The notes below the pieces were generated by a model that had not been told where the DNA came from, searched no databases, and worked only from the letters and a program-made list of their open reading frames with translations. A DNA stretch of 64,000 nucleotides from Orychophragmus violaceus (lineage: Eukaryota; Streptophyta; Magnoliopsida; Brassicales; Brassicaceae), in the NCBI GenBank assembly GCA_030180135.1, contig CM058239.1, positions 47,503,270 through 47,567,269 on the forward strand, written 5' to 3'. Each line of letters starts with the position of its first letter. Positions within the stretch are counted from its first letter, which is position 1. The position numbers and the translations under genes are program-made. This document shows positions 47,241-58,800 of the stretch, in pieces.

Positions 47241-48789
47241 TGAAGAAAGAGAGAGAGAGAGGAATGAGTTTGTGAGATGTTGGGAGAGAGAGAGGAGAGT
47301 GATGGTGGTATTTAAATTAGGCTCGGTGTAACGGTAATGTGGTTTTTTTAGGTTCGGATCTGATTCGGGAAGCAGTGTTTTTCTTTTAAGTTTGGACCTA
47401 CACAACACAACACAACACGGTGTTTACGTTGTATTATTACCGTTGGGACTTCTATATTAATCTTTCGATTCATTCCCAAATTAAGAAAATAATTATATAT
47501 AGATAGTAGAGAATAAACAAAAATGCTGACAAAAAATAGAATAGACAAAATAGTGCAAATAAAAATATATTTTCGTAATGGTACATCAAGATACTGGAAA
47601 TACTAACTTGATTTATTATTGGAAATTTTACCCTAATTCATCATGATTTTGTTACTAAAAATTAACTCTAGTTTTATTATAATTACTAATACGTTTTTGA
47701 TATCTATTATGTCCTTAAATCATTTGTTATCAAAACAGTGGCATTTACAGAAATGTTATTACTATATTTTCCAGTTTAGTAGAAAAAAATAAAAATTCCA
47801 ATTTTCATTAGACAATTTTGTTTTCTTCTAGTTATATGAAGCAAGATATTATTATTGACAAATATATTTTTTTTGCGACAACTTTACTTTATTTTGACAG
47901 ATTTAGTTAGAATTTTACAGATTTGTTTCACAGATGTTTTTTTTTCTTTGCAATAGATTTACATAAATTTGATATACTTATTTAGAATTGAATAAATTTG
48001 TTTTTTATGGCGATAAATCTAATTAAATTCTGATTTAATTAGATTTCCACAAATTTGATTCCTTTTTAACAATATATTTATATAAAATTGACATACTTCA
48101 TTAGATTTTCACATATTTTGCTATTTCTTTAGACACAAATTTGCTTAATTTTCAAAGATTTGATTCTTCCTTTAGCACATATTTTTTTTCTCTTTTGAAT
48201 ACCATCTTACTTTGTTTTAACTAAATCAAACCAGCCTTATTTAATGACCAAAGCAAAATTTAATTTGAACCTAAACCAGAAAAATATATGGGCTGATTGC
48301 AAAACTAACTCCAAATTGAAGTCAACCCTAACTACCTCCACATTTTTCCTTCCTCTCATTCGTTAATATATCCCCTTAATAATATGAGTATTCACAATAA
48401 TGTCATCGTCATACTTTTTGTGAAGTGATATTTTTAGCAAAAGACAAAACACCCAAAATATTTTGGGTATTCACGAAAATGTCATCGCTAAAAATTCGCA
48501 ACAACCACCATCACCGACGAGTTAATGTGTAATCAAACCCGTTTTTCCGCTATTAAAGCTCAAGAATAGAGCTCAGACGTTCTCCTCTTCGATTTCTCCT
48601 TTTTTCCCCTCCGATTTTTCTATTCAAATGTAGAGAAATCGTTTATGATCTTATAAAAACGATAAAACACGACTGTGATTTTGGGTTTTCGGTTATATTC
48701 GACGTTATAGGCAATCGACGAAGCTAAAAATTAACTGAAAACCGATATTGGTAAGAATTTTTGCACATCGTCGATTTTCATATCTGAAT
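47241..48789. other. Promoter side of the HAD gene and AT-rich spacer
   Basis: 47241-47460 holds the leader and core promoter of the HAD gene (GAGAGAGAG runs). 47470-48350 is AT-rich with scattered AGATTT(A/G) repeats. 48360-48770 resembles a Mutator-type leader. Confidence 0.45.
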
Positions 48790-49830
48790 TGTAAACTCAG
48801 ACTTTCGTTTAAGTCTATTTTTTCCGTAAACTTCAATATGAAAAGTAATGGTCAACGAGAGGGTAGTTTTGGAATTGAATTTAAGCTAACATACCTCCAC
48901 TGAAGTCTGAGAAATTCCTTTGGAAAAAAAAATTACCAGACTTCACCAAGAAATCTAAATAAGCAGATGTTAGTTTTGCAATTCATCAAATTTGATTTTT
49001 TTTTTATTCAGAATTCCTATGTAGTCTGACAAAATTTGACCGACTCTTTACTTTTTCTCGGACGGAATCCGAAGTCTGAAATAAAAAGGGGTAGAAAGAG
49101 TAATTGCCCAAAATTTCAAATGTTGACTATAATAAGGGAAATAATTATAGACTTCTAAAACAGTCTGAAAAGTATCTGACATCTCTAGAAGTCTGAAATG
49201 CAAAACTTTGTCATACACTATAGAACTCTGAAATACCAAATTTTGGTCAACGCCAAAAATTTCCAAAAAATGCGAAGTTTTTTATCAGACTTTCCTCGTT
49301 GTCTGAATGTCTTTTAAGACTGCAATAGAAGCATGTTATAAAAAAGCCCATAATATTTTGGTCAACCTCAAAAATACCCCCTACTTTTTGTCAGACAGCA
49401 GTAGAAATCTTATAAAAAGTCAAATTTAAAAGTCAATTGCAAAACTACCCTTTTTGTTCTCAGACATCATAAGCTATCTGACAAAAATGTCAAAAAGTTA
49501 CAAATTAGACTGCGTACGCTGTCTGAATGGCTGTCAGACGGCATCCGCAGTCTGCTTTGTAACATTCTAATTGCAAAATACTTCTTTTAGACTGCAACAA
49601 AGGTCTGGTAAAACTATTGTTAGAATGATAAACTTTTTTAAAACGTAATTTTGTATATTTGTGATTAATTTTGTTGATTTTAAATGTGTGATGTTGTATA
49701 TGTTCCTCATGCATGAGTTTTACATTCTTATGTTTGGTAATTATCTTTTAATCAGTTTTGAAGAATATTGGCAATGTAGCTAATAGAGTCAGACTTCGCA
49801 AACATGTCTGTTTTTTCCCATAAGATCTCA
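48790..49830. repeat. Dense array of AGTCTGA/CAGACTT motifs
   Basis: At least 15 copies of AGTCTG(A) or its complement CAGACT, in both orientations and irregular spacing (20-110 bp), upstream of the Mutator-type gene fragment. Examples: CAGACTTCACC 48948, GAAGTCTGAA 49071, ACAGTCTGAAA 49161, GAAGTCTGAAA 49189, GTCAGACGGCA 49536, CAGACTTCGC 49790. Confidence 0.75.
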
Positions 49831-49849
49831 ATGTGGTTTATACGTGTTT

Positions 49850-50570
49850 GTTTTTACAGATAATAGTTCAACTACATGTTAATTTTGGTGAATGGGTTGT
49901 GAGAGACCAGATCTGGCATTTTGTGGTTGATAAGCTCAAAGGAGGGCGGTTCATCACTTTGAGCGATGGTTCTACACATCAAGAACTTGTTGAGATGGTA
50001 CAAGATGATTATATGCTGGATAAGAAAACCCGAGCTGGTGGAGTTATCATATCCACTACCAGAGGCACTCTTGAAACAAATTGGTCCAGATAGCCCTCCA
50101 GTCTATGTCACAAATGATAGGAAAGTAAGGAGCATGGTCGAGTTAGCTAGTACGCAATTAATCCATCTTTGTGTCTCAAGCCGATTTGGTATGGAAGATG
50201 AAGATGCAGGAATCATGATAAAAAAATATGAAGATGAAGATGTAGACATAGATGAAAAGAAGAAGACTGGAATGAGGAAGATGTGGACTCAGAATCAAAT
50301 GATTATATTTGTGGTGGTGGTGATGATGGTGTTGCTAAATTGGATGTGCCAGAGCATGTTTTCAAGAAATACGCTGAGGCTTACTGTGACGATATTGATT
50401 ATACGGTGTATGGGAAAGTGTAACATGAAGATGTAGATGTGGAAGAAGATGAAGATTATAAGAAATACGAGTTGGTGGGTATGACTAATCGGTTGTTAGA
50501 AAAAGAGTCTTGTTCGAGGGTGTCATTCTCAACAAGTTATTTGATAGCAAGAAAGACCTAATATCAGAGC
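49850..50570 (+). pseudogene. Mutator-type transposase N-terminal fragment
   Basis: Starts IIVQLHVNFGEWVVRD and continues VDKLKGGRFITLSDGSTHQE, then (after a frameshift near 50045) YPLPEALLKQIGPDSPPVYV, TNDRKVRSMVELASTQLIHL, CVSSRFGM and an acidic stretch. This order matches the N-terminal domain that precedes the catalytic core in plant MuDR-type transposases. No DDE core, SWIM zinc finger or stop-free frame remains. It is cut at 50577 by a Copia LTR. Confidence 0.7.
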
Positions 50571-50576
50571 TACGTT

Positions 50577-51284
50577 TGTTGGAATTCCTAGCAGTTCCTA
50601 ATCCGATTAGGCAACCCTAAGTCTGAATTCCGAGCCTAGGATCTAGGGTCTAGTTAATTGAATCATAGATCTGACCTCGTGATTACCTGGAGATTGGCAG
50701 CGGAAGATGAATCAGGTAAACGAGATCAGGAGCGATTCAGATGCCTCGCCTCTATCGTAGTCCACACGCACACAACCTGGAAAGCCGGGATGCTAGTGCC
50801 GGATCTGGGAATCGAAGAGAGAGTTTTTTTTTCTTATTTCTGTAATCAAGAAAACTGACGGCTTGGGGTTCAGGTCGACCATATAATCATATATATACGA
50901 CCTGTTATGACTGAACCATCTTTCGGATTTAACCAAAAAGGTCTAAGTCATAAACCGAAACATCAGTTTCGGAATCGACCCTGTGTCGATCGATACACCT
51001 ATTGTGTCGATCGACACACCTCTCTTTAATCGATATTGATATGTATCTAATACGTATCATCCTGATCATCACCATGATGATCATTCCCATATATAAGCTT
51101 CCAGATTGCTTAGGTGTGTGACCCTATAGGATCATATGATACTGGCAGTAAGTCTACAACTTACAGACTGCAAGAGGCTTCTAGCAAAACATTGCAACCG
51201 CCCAGTATCATACAACATGTCTGATCTCGACATACAACTATCGTTAGAGTAAGTACAATGTGATTTCAGGACATAATCCCAACA
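50577..51284 (-). mobile_element. Copia LTR, reverse orientation (708 bp)
   Basis: On the minus strand it starts TGTTGGGATTATGTCC and ends GGAATTCCAACA. It is followed on the right by a reverse-complement polypurine tract (ATCTCCCACTTGT, 51285-51297), so it is the 3' LTR of a minus-strand copy. It carries two palindromes of the TGTCGATCGA(C/T)A type at 50991-51016. Confidence 0.8.
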
Positions 51285-51943
51285 ATCTCCCACTTGTACT
51301 GGAATAACCTATTCCTAGAATCCCTTCGTCTCTATATCTCGATATGGCATAAGGCAAGAGACTGTGTCATCCTTATTGTAGCCAATATCATGTTCATCGA
51401 ACTCCTGATCTATACTGATAGAACAAACGACTGACAATCACCTCGTTTGAGCACGGCCATGCATTTTATCAGTATCAAATCTTCGATGGGCCCTGAGATA
51501 TTTATCTCCCGTAATAGGAGGGACAAATCCCATCTTGTACCATCCCTGTTTCTACACATACTTCTTGATACGCCTAAGCAATGTCGTTATAGCCGCCAGT
51601 TACGGAACGACGTTTGACAAGGTTAAAGCGCACCAATTCATATGCTAGAAAGCATGATGAACTCAGGTCTATGGACTATACTCTATAGTCGTAATGAGAA
51701 ACTCTCATGACACAGATATGACTATCCTGTAGAGTTCTCATTAACGGGTCATGTCCGATCATATGTTCACCAACATATATCTATGTGACTGACTGTGATA
51801 CTCATATTATTGACTCCATGAAACTTAGTCAACAGTCACCTCACAAGCTAGTCTCTCGCGGTTGTCAGTGTCCTACTTTGACAATCTCGACTAGGGACAA
51901 TCATAATTTATGTCATCTTTTACTTATAGGGTTTCTGTTGGGA
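51285..51943 (-). mobile_element. 3' internal fragment of the reverse Copia copy
   Basis: Its complement resembles 58650-59250 of the plus-strand element (shared GACTATAGAGTATAGTCC, GCATGGCCATGC-type phrases, and the purine tract). 5'-truncated; it holds only the 3' untranslated part. Confidence 0.7.
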
Positions 51944-52552
51944 ATGTCCTGAAATCTACCGTACTATCTCTAGAAAGTATGATAAGTGTCGAGATCAGAC
52001 ATAAGTCATAAATACTGGGTGATCATGATGACTTGCTAGAGCCCGCTCATGATCTATAAGTTTAGGACTTATTACCAGTATTGTATGATCCCTAAGGGTC
52101 ACACACCATAGCTAACGGGAAAGTTAAAATGGAATTAATACAGTAAGATGCAAGGCATTTACTGTATTTGTACAGAGAATTGGGCCAGACAAAAGACAGT
52201 CTTTTGTCTGATTTGGGCCTTGGGCCCAAAAGCCTAATGAGCCATTAGTTTAATTACTTGGGCCCATATAAGGAAGAGGAGAGGCGCAGGAAGCCCTAAT
52301 GCTTCAGTGGTCTGCGATTTTTCTAAGGCTGGCCGTCTTCTCTCTCTCTGTGATTTTCCAGCTTGGTCTAGCAGCCTGATCCAATAGCTTGTAAGCGTGT
52401 GGATACCTGAGGAGGAGCCGGTAATCATCAGCTCTTGCAGATCTCGATATTCCATTGATTAATCCGCTGCAATCACAAGGTAATGATCCTGATCTGTTTA
52501 TGATTCAACTGCAATCACCTAGATCCTTGTTTATTATGTGCTAGGATGTAAC
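51944..52552 (+). mobile_element. Related Copia LTR, truncated
   Basis: Starts TGTTGGGAATGTCCTGAAAT and follows the next LTR through phrases such as CTCTAGAAAGTA, GATCAGACATAAGTCAT, TTGCTAGAG and CATTTACTGTA; it ends abruptly where the younger LTR begins at 52553. The palindrome here is ACAAAAGACAGTCTTTTGTC instead of TCGATCGA. Confidence 0.7.
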
Positions 52553-53234
52553 TGTTGGAATTGTGTCCAGTAATCTCGGTACTGTCTCTAGAAAGTAAGA
52601 GTATGTCAATGATCAGACATAAGTCATATGATACTGGGGGTCATGATGGCTTGCTAGAGTCCGCTCATGATCTATAAGTCTTGGACTTATTGCCTTTATT
52701 ATATGATCCCATATGGGTCACACGCCTAAGCTAACAGGAAAATGTGTATGAACGGTTTAGCAGAAGTACAGTAAAAGTGCTAGGCATTTACTGTACTTAG
52801 AGAGAATAAAAGGTTTAGCCACTGTGCATCGATCGATGCATAAGGTGCAACGATCGATGCAGTGCGTAAACACCGACGAGTTAATTGGTATTTGGGCCAA
52901 ATGGCCCAAACGGAACAGGACGAGTTTTGTGTCATAAAACTCGAGTTTCAGACTGATTAACCCTAGGACTTGAGCTGTCAACTCTCTCTCTCCCCTGCGC
53001 CGGTTTCTCCCAGTGGCCTAGCAGCCTGCTTCCTGGTTGGTGTGCGTGTGTGAACCTCTGGAGGAGTTATCACTCGGTGGCTCTCTGATCTCTGGCCTGT
53101 TCTTCCTTTCCGCTAAACAAAACAGGTAAAAGGTGAGATCTACTTATGTTTCTATTCAAGAGAACCTAGATCTGGCATGTTTAGGATCAAGTAATCTGAT
53201 GAATTGAATCAGGATTATCACAAAGATCCTTAAG
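52553..53234 (+). mobile_element. 5' LTR of Copia element I
   Basis: Starts TGTTGGAATTGTGTCC. 679 bp align without gaps to the LTR at 59262; I count two differences (52663 G/A, 52760 G/A). Its right end is about 45 bp shorter than that of the other copy, ending in GATCCTTAAG before the primer-binding site. Confidence 0.92.
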
Positions 53235-53247
53235 TGGTATCAGAGCC
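53235..53247 (+). promoter_or_regulatory. Primer-binding site (initiator Met-tRNA)
   Basis: TGGTATCAGAGCC, complementary to the 3' end of plant initiator tRNA-Met, the standard Copia PBS. Confidence 0.92.
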
Positions 53248-54839
53248 ATTGGTTCTGGTTCATCTTGTTTAGATTCAAGTTTAGGATTGTTTTCTTGTTT
53301 AAGAAGGGTTTTGAATCAATTACTGATAAGAGAAATCACTTAAGCAACAAGGAATTGAAACCTAAACACATTTGAAATCGCAAAAATCCAAGCTATATTG
53401 ATTTGGAAGAATGCGATTTTCATAAAGAAGTATCGGCTGTGATCGCGATGCATCGATCGATGCGATCGCATGATCGGTCGATGCAACCACGAAAGATCGC
53501 ATTGCATCGATCGATGCAATGCAAGGATCGATCGTTGCAGTCGCGAGAGATTGACCGCGATCGCATGGATCGTTCAAACGATCGCATGGATCTCGCGAGA
53601 ATCTCTCGGGAAAACCTTATAACCGTTCGTGCACGCGTGAGAGCATCGATCGATGCAGGATCGATGAACGATCGTTGCAGGATCGATGCTGTGAGCATCG
53701 ATCGATGCGGTTAGGGTTTTGGCTCGGTTTAATTTAATTAAAATTAAACGTCTCGGTTTAATAAACAGATTTAATAATTTTATTAAGTCTGGTTAAACCG
53801 GGATAAGAAATCCAATGTCGAAAGAAATATTGGATTTAGTGCCTAAACCAGGAATTTCTAATTTGATTTGGTTGGACCAAATAAACTGAGAAATTCCGGT
53901 TTAGTAAATAACCGGTTGACAATTGTGGTCATCGTAGTAATTAAAACTTGGTTAGACCAGTTTTAATGAACCAGACCGGTTATGTCAATTAATTGGACAA
54001 TTGGGTCATGTCTTGGACATGGACCAATTCTTGGGCCTCCGGCCAAGAAGTTAAAACAATTGGGCCAATTATTTGAGTCTTTCTTCAGATCAATTTAAAA
54101 TTTATTTTATAAAAAAAAAATATAAAGTCGATTTTAAATTGAAATTTCCGAAATTTTTAAAATTAGGAAGTTTCTGTATTTGCGGATTTTGGATTTTGAG
54201 AAATTTCTAAAGTTAGAAAGTTTCCGGTTTTAGAAAGTTTCCAATTTTAGAAAGTTTCCAAAAATAGTAGGTTTCCAAAAATTAAAAGTTTCCCGAAATA
54301 GTAATCTTCTATTTTGGGAATGAATTTTAAATAAACCTACGAACCTCAAATAATATCAAGCGTTGGATGTCTTGTCCAGGCTATGTCAGCTGTCGAAGCC
54401 CATTCAATTGCATTCATGGCCTTACAGTGTGAGGATGTCTGCTTTTGCGTGAGTAAGACAGTTTGTGATTCATAAATGTCATTGGGAGTCCCAGACATTA
54501 ATGATTACATGACTGTATAGTCTGGTTTTCTTGACTAGGCCATCGGGAGTCCCGGGCCTTGAGACATCAGAGTGGATTGGGCCTCGGGCCCAGATTCACA
54601 ACCAAGAATTATATCACGGATATAATTAGCCGATATAAGGCTTACCGATATAAGCTAAGGTTTGGTGACGGCCAGTGGCCCACTTTAATCTTAGTTATAT
54701 GTGGATCTTGGAATCATTATATTCTATTGAGGGTAACTAATGTTATTGAATATAATGCGTGATTAATCATATTATTTTTAATACGAGATTAATCATATTG
54801 AACATATTAACTAAAATCCTTTTATCTTAATTTTCAGTT
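53248..54839 (+). other. Long untranslated leader of Copia element I
   Basis: About 1.6 kb between PBS and gag. 53440-53712 is packed with ATCGATCGAT palindromes; 54115-54310 has tandem AGAAAGTTTCC units; 54360-54730 resembles 61230-61600 of element II (GGCCATCGGGAGTCCCGGGC, GTGACGGCCAGTGGCCCACT). Confidence 0.75.
53440..53712 (+). repeat. Cluster of ATCGATCGAT-type palindromes
   Basis: More than ten GATCG(A/T)(T/C)GC-type units within 270 bp, including several GCATCGATCGATGC palindromes. This gives two overlapping, meaningless open frames on opposite strands. Confidence 0.9.
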
Positions 54840-55859
54840 ATGACTAGCACAAACAATCAAAACACTTTCTCGATCCGGTCTGTTCTTGAGAAGGACAAAC
54901 TGAACGGATCAAATTTCTTGACTTGGTCGCGGAACCTGAGGCTAGTCCTCAGACAGGAGAGAAAGGACTATGTTCTTGAGAGAGCTCTCCCCGTGAGAAT
55001 CGGGTCCAATGCTTCTCATGCAGTATATGATGCTTGGAATAAGCATTATAATGATGCGGTAGATGTGCGTGGTCTGATATTGGCTACCATGGACTCAGAC
55101 TTGCGGAAGCAATATGAGAACATGGAGTCGCCAATAGAAATGATCAGCAGCCTGAAATTGAAATTTCAGGAGCAGATAAGAGTGGAGAGATACCAGTTGG
55201 TTAAATCTCTCACTAGCTGCAAGCTACCAAATGATCATCCAGTAAGTCCTCATGTCAGTAAAATGATGGGTTACATTGATAACCTGAGGAAACTGGATTA
55301 TCCAGTTAGCCAGGAATTGGCAACTGAGATCATTCTGCAGTCACTACCGTCTAGCTATGATAAGTTCGTAAGGAACTATATCAAGAAAGGCTTAACGAAG
55401 ACGTTGACTGAACTGCATGAAATGCTCAAGACAGTTGAGCCAAACGTGAAGAGCACCCTGTACAATCTCATGAATGAGAAGGGTAGGTTTGCTAAACCTA
55501 ATGCTGACAAGGGTGGAGACAAAGTTGTCCAGATTTTGAATCATGGCAAGCGTGTGTCTTCTGAGCCCGAGTCAGATACCTCTTACGTTGGTAAGTGCTG
55601 CTACTGTAAGGAGACATGGCATTGGAAGAGAAATTGCATTAAATTCATGGAAGATGATGAGGAGTTAAAGTCGATGTATGCGACTACTTCCTCAGGTATT
55701 CATGTTATTACTTCAAGTTCTACCTTAAAGGTATTGGATACTGGTTGTGGCACTGATATTTGTGATAATATGCAGAGCCTAAGAAACAGTAGAACGTTGA
55801 AGGAAGGGCAAGTGAAACTACATGTCTGGAAGGAGCTTGGGATGCTGCCTCAGCCGTAG
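54840..55859 (+). CDS. Copia gag with start of protease (element I)
   Basis: 339 residues. The N-terminal half (DKLNGSNFLTWSRNLRLVL) is the Copia/UBN2-type capsid region. A zinc knuckle C-x2-C-x4-H-x4-C lies near residue 253 (CCYCKETWHWKRNC; Trp replaces the usual Gly before His). It runs into the protease active site LDTGCGTDIC near residue 300, then loses its conserved course before TAG 55857. The capsid and knuckle parts look intact and could encode a particle protein. Confidence 0.88.
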   Translation: MTSTNNQNTFSIRSVLEKDKLNGSNFLTWSRNLRLVLRQERKDYVLERALPVRIGSNASHAVYDAWNKHYNDAVDVRGLILATMDSDLRKQYENMESPIEMISSLKLKFQEQIRVERYQLVKSLTSCKLPNDHPVSPHVSKMMGYIDNLRKLDYPVSQELATEIILQSLPSSYDKFVRNYIKKGLTKTLTELHEMLKTVEPNVKSTLYNLMNEKGRFAKPNADKGGDKVVQILNHGKRVSSEPESDTSYVGKCCYCKETWHWKRNCIKFMEDDEELKSMYATTSSGIHVITSSSTLKVLDTGCGTDICDNMQSLRNSRTLKEGQVKLHVWKELGMLPQP

Positions 55860-58800
55860 GGTTTTCACTTATAGATCCCTTTGAGGCTTGGTTTTGTATT
55901 AAATAATTGCTACAATGTACCTGCTTTAAGCAGAGTTGTCTTTCATTTTCTTGTAAGAATTTGAATGTTTTTCATTTTGATAAAAGACAAGTTTTGTTCT
56001 TTTGATCTTAATGAAATATTAATTGTAGCACCCTATTCATGGAATGGGTTTTATATCTTAAACCAAAGAGTGCCTAAATGTAACATAAATACCGAATTGG
56101 TTTAAATCTGATGAATTAAACCTGATTTTTCTTGGCATAAAGTCTTGGTCACATAGAGTAAGTCGGATTCGGAAATCCCATAGTCATGGACTATTGGGCT
56201 CATTTGATAAAAATATCTTATGAGACTTGAATTCTGTTTACTAGACCAAAAGGCAAAGGGCCTATCTTAGCCGAGCTAGAGAAAAGCCCAAAGGCTTATT
56301 GGACCTGGAACATACTCATGTATGTAGCCCAATGAGCAGTAATGCCAGAGAAAAACTTCCTGCACTTCATTATCTCTACTGATTTTTCAGTGAGTAAGAC
56401 TGTGTTCATTTGATGAGACACAGGTCGGAATTCTTTGACATGGTCGAAAGAGTTCCAGAATGAAGTATAGGATCTGAATGACAAAAGTATTAAGACTCTG
56501 GATTAAATCACGAGTGAGAATACTTAAGTCATTGATTGTGTGATCATCTTAATGAGTGTGAAATCGTTTCACAGCTCATTTCTCCTGAAAACCTGAAGGT
56601 GTTTCTGTGAGAAAGAATCAGATCTTATTAGAAATGATTAAAGATGAGTCACACGAATCTTCCATGATATTATTTAAGAATAACGCTCTAAAATATCTAA
56701 GTTTACGCTGAAATAGTTCCACAAATATCGGTTGAAAGACACCACGTTAATGTGGATTGGAATCGATCCAAATTTGTCTTTACTGAGTATTTGTAGTTGT
56801 GCTACTTCGCTGGTTGTCCTAGAGAAACTAAGGCTTGTTACTTTTACGTCCAATCTGTTTTCTAAGAAGGGAAGTTATTTTCCAAGAAGAACAGTGGGAG
56901 TAAAAGCGTAACTCGAAGTTTTCAAAGGGAAACCAAGGCTCGGTACTTTTACGACCATTCTGTTTTCTAAGAAGGGAAATTACTTTCCAAGAAGAACAGT
57001 GGGAGTAAAAGTATTTTTACGACCATTCTGTTTTCTAAGAAGGGAAGTTACTTTCCAAGAAGAACAGTGGGAGTAAAAGTACAACTCGAAGAAATTCGAG
57101 AAATACAGGAGGCTGCTTAACCTATTGAGGGAGAGCAGCGGAAGGATTTACAGATTTCTGTAGAATCTACACCTGTGGAGCCTGAAGTTCGCAGATATGA
57201 ATCAGTTACTAATCCGAGAGTGATTTCTCGTCATTAGTTGAACCTGATAATCATTGAAAGTTCGCATGATCTGATGATCATTGAAAGCGATGAATCTGCG
57301 AAATTCAAAGAAGCGAAAGTGAGCCCGGACTCCGAAAAATTACATTTTATGTAAGTTAGCTTCATCGATCCATTTATGGATGGAAGCAAACATATCGGAG
57401 TTGGAATCTTCGTTCTGTTGAAGTAGTTAAGGTTTTGACTTGAACAGGAACGAAGCGGAACTGTGTGTTTACTAATAGATAAGTGGGAGCGATATTGCAT
57501 TTCTCATAGTATATGTCGATGACATACTGATTCTCGGATATAACGTCCCAATGCTGCAGTCGGTAAAGGACTGACTTGGGAGTTGGTTTTGTGATTGACA
57601 TGGGTATAGCCACGAAAGTCTTGGATTTTGGATTTAAAGATAGAGATCCAAAAGAGCTGGTAGGACAATGTCAGGATTCTTAAATTGACAAAGTCCTACA
57701 CGTTTTTCAGCAATCCAAGAAGGGTTTTATGCCAATGTCACATGGCATTACGTTAAGCAAGATACAGTATCCTACGATAACTGCTGAGCTTAAATGCATG
57801 GATAGGATTCCATATGCTTCGGTAATTGGATCTATCATGTATGCCATGAAACGTACTTGTTTGATGTTGCCTTAATTTTAAGCAAGACAAGTAAAGACCA
57901 GTCAAATCCAGCAAAGAATCAAGTTTCCTAAAATATGTCCTAAAGTATTTGAGGAATACTAAGGATAAGTTCTTGATTTACGGAGAAAGTGATGTGCTAC
58001 AAGTCAGCAGAGTCTGAAAGGCAAGTTTCCAACAGACAAAGATGATTTCCGGTCACAGTCCGGTTATATCTTGTGTCTGTCTGGCGGTGCAAGGCACTGT
58101 TGCTGACTCCATGACTTAAACTGAACATTTCGCAGCTTTGAAAGCGGCGAAAGAGGTTGTTTGGAAAGAAGAGTTCGTCAATGAACTTGATGTGATTCCC
58201 AGCATAGATGAGACTAGCTGCACATCAAAGGTCCAAACACCTAGAGGATAGGTATAACCTATTCCGTAAGATAAATGACAGAGATGTTAAGTAGATCAGC
58301 AAGTTTCAACGAATGAGAACGTTGCTAATCTATTAACGAAGCCACTCCTTAGGCCTAAGCACGAGTCGCGGACTGTTGCTGTAGGATAAGTGAAATTGAG
58401 ATGTAGTCTTAATTTCAGTGGGAGTTATTAAAGGGCTTTATTTAGTTATTGGATATGTTCTTGAAATAACATTTAAGATGTTTAATGAAATTATTATTTC
58501 AAGATTATTTTAACTGTGATGAAATAATCGTTCCAAAGTGATATAAAGCATTTTATAGGTCATCGAAGTAAGTGACTTGATCTTGAGTCATCGAAGTCAT
58601 TTAGCTTGATCATGAGACCCTATATTTGATAAATGTTTTATATCATCCTGTCCCTAGTCGAAGGTTGTTGAAATTGGAACACCAACAACCGTATGAGACT
58701 GGATTGGTACGTGACTTATGACAAAGTCTCAGTATGTCATAGATGCGCGGCATCAAAGTCAGTACATAGGTGTATGTTTGGGAACATACGACCGGACAAG

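Noticed and set aside
47241..47408. N-terminal extension of the HAD phosphatase from ATG 47408
   Set aside because: Low-complexity, GAGA-rich leader-like DNA; the internal MAMKLIIKKS start fits the family's length.
52757..52981. Identical 74-codon frame repeated at 59466-59690
   Set aside because: Lies within the two copies of one LTR on the opposite strand; identity reflects the LTR repeat, not a gene.
53440..53712. CRISPR-like array
   Set aside because: Units are irregular palindromes without spacers of constant length, and the genome is a plant.
53403..53714. Overlapping opposite-strand frames rich in HRSM/CIDRC
   Set aside because: By-product of the ATCGATCGAT palindrome cluster; no protein family resemblance.
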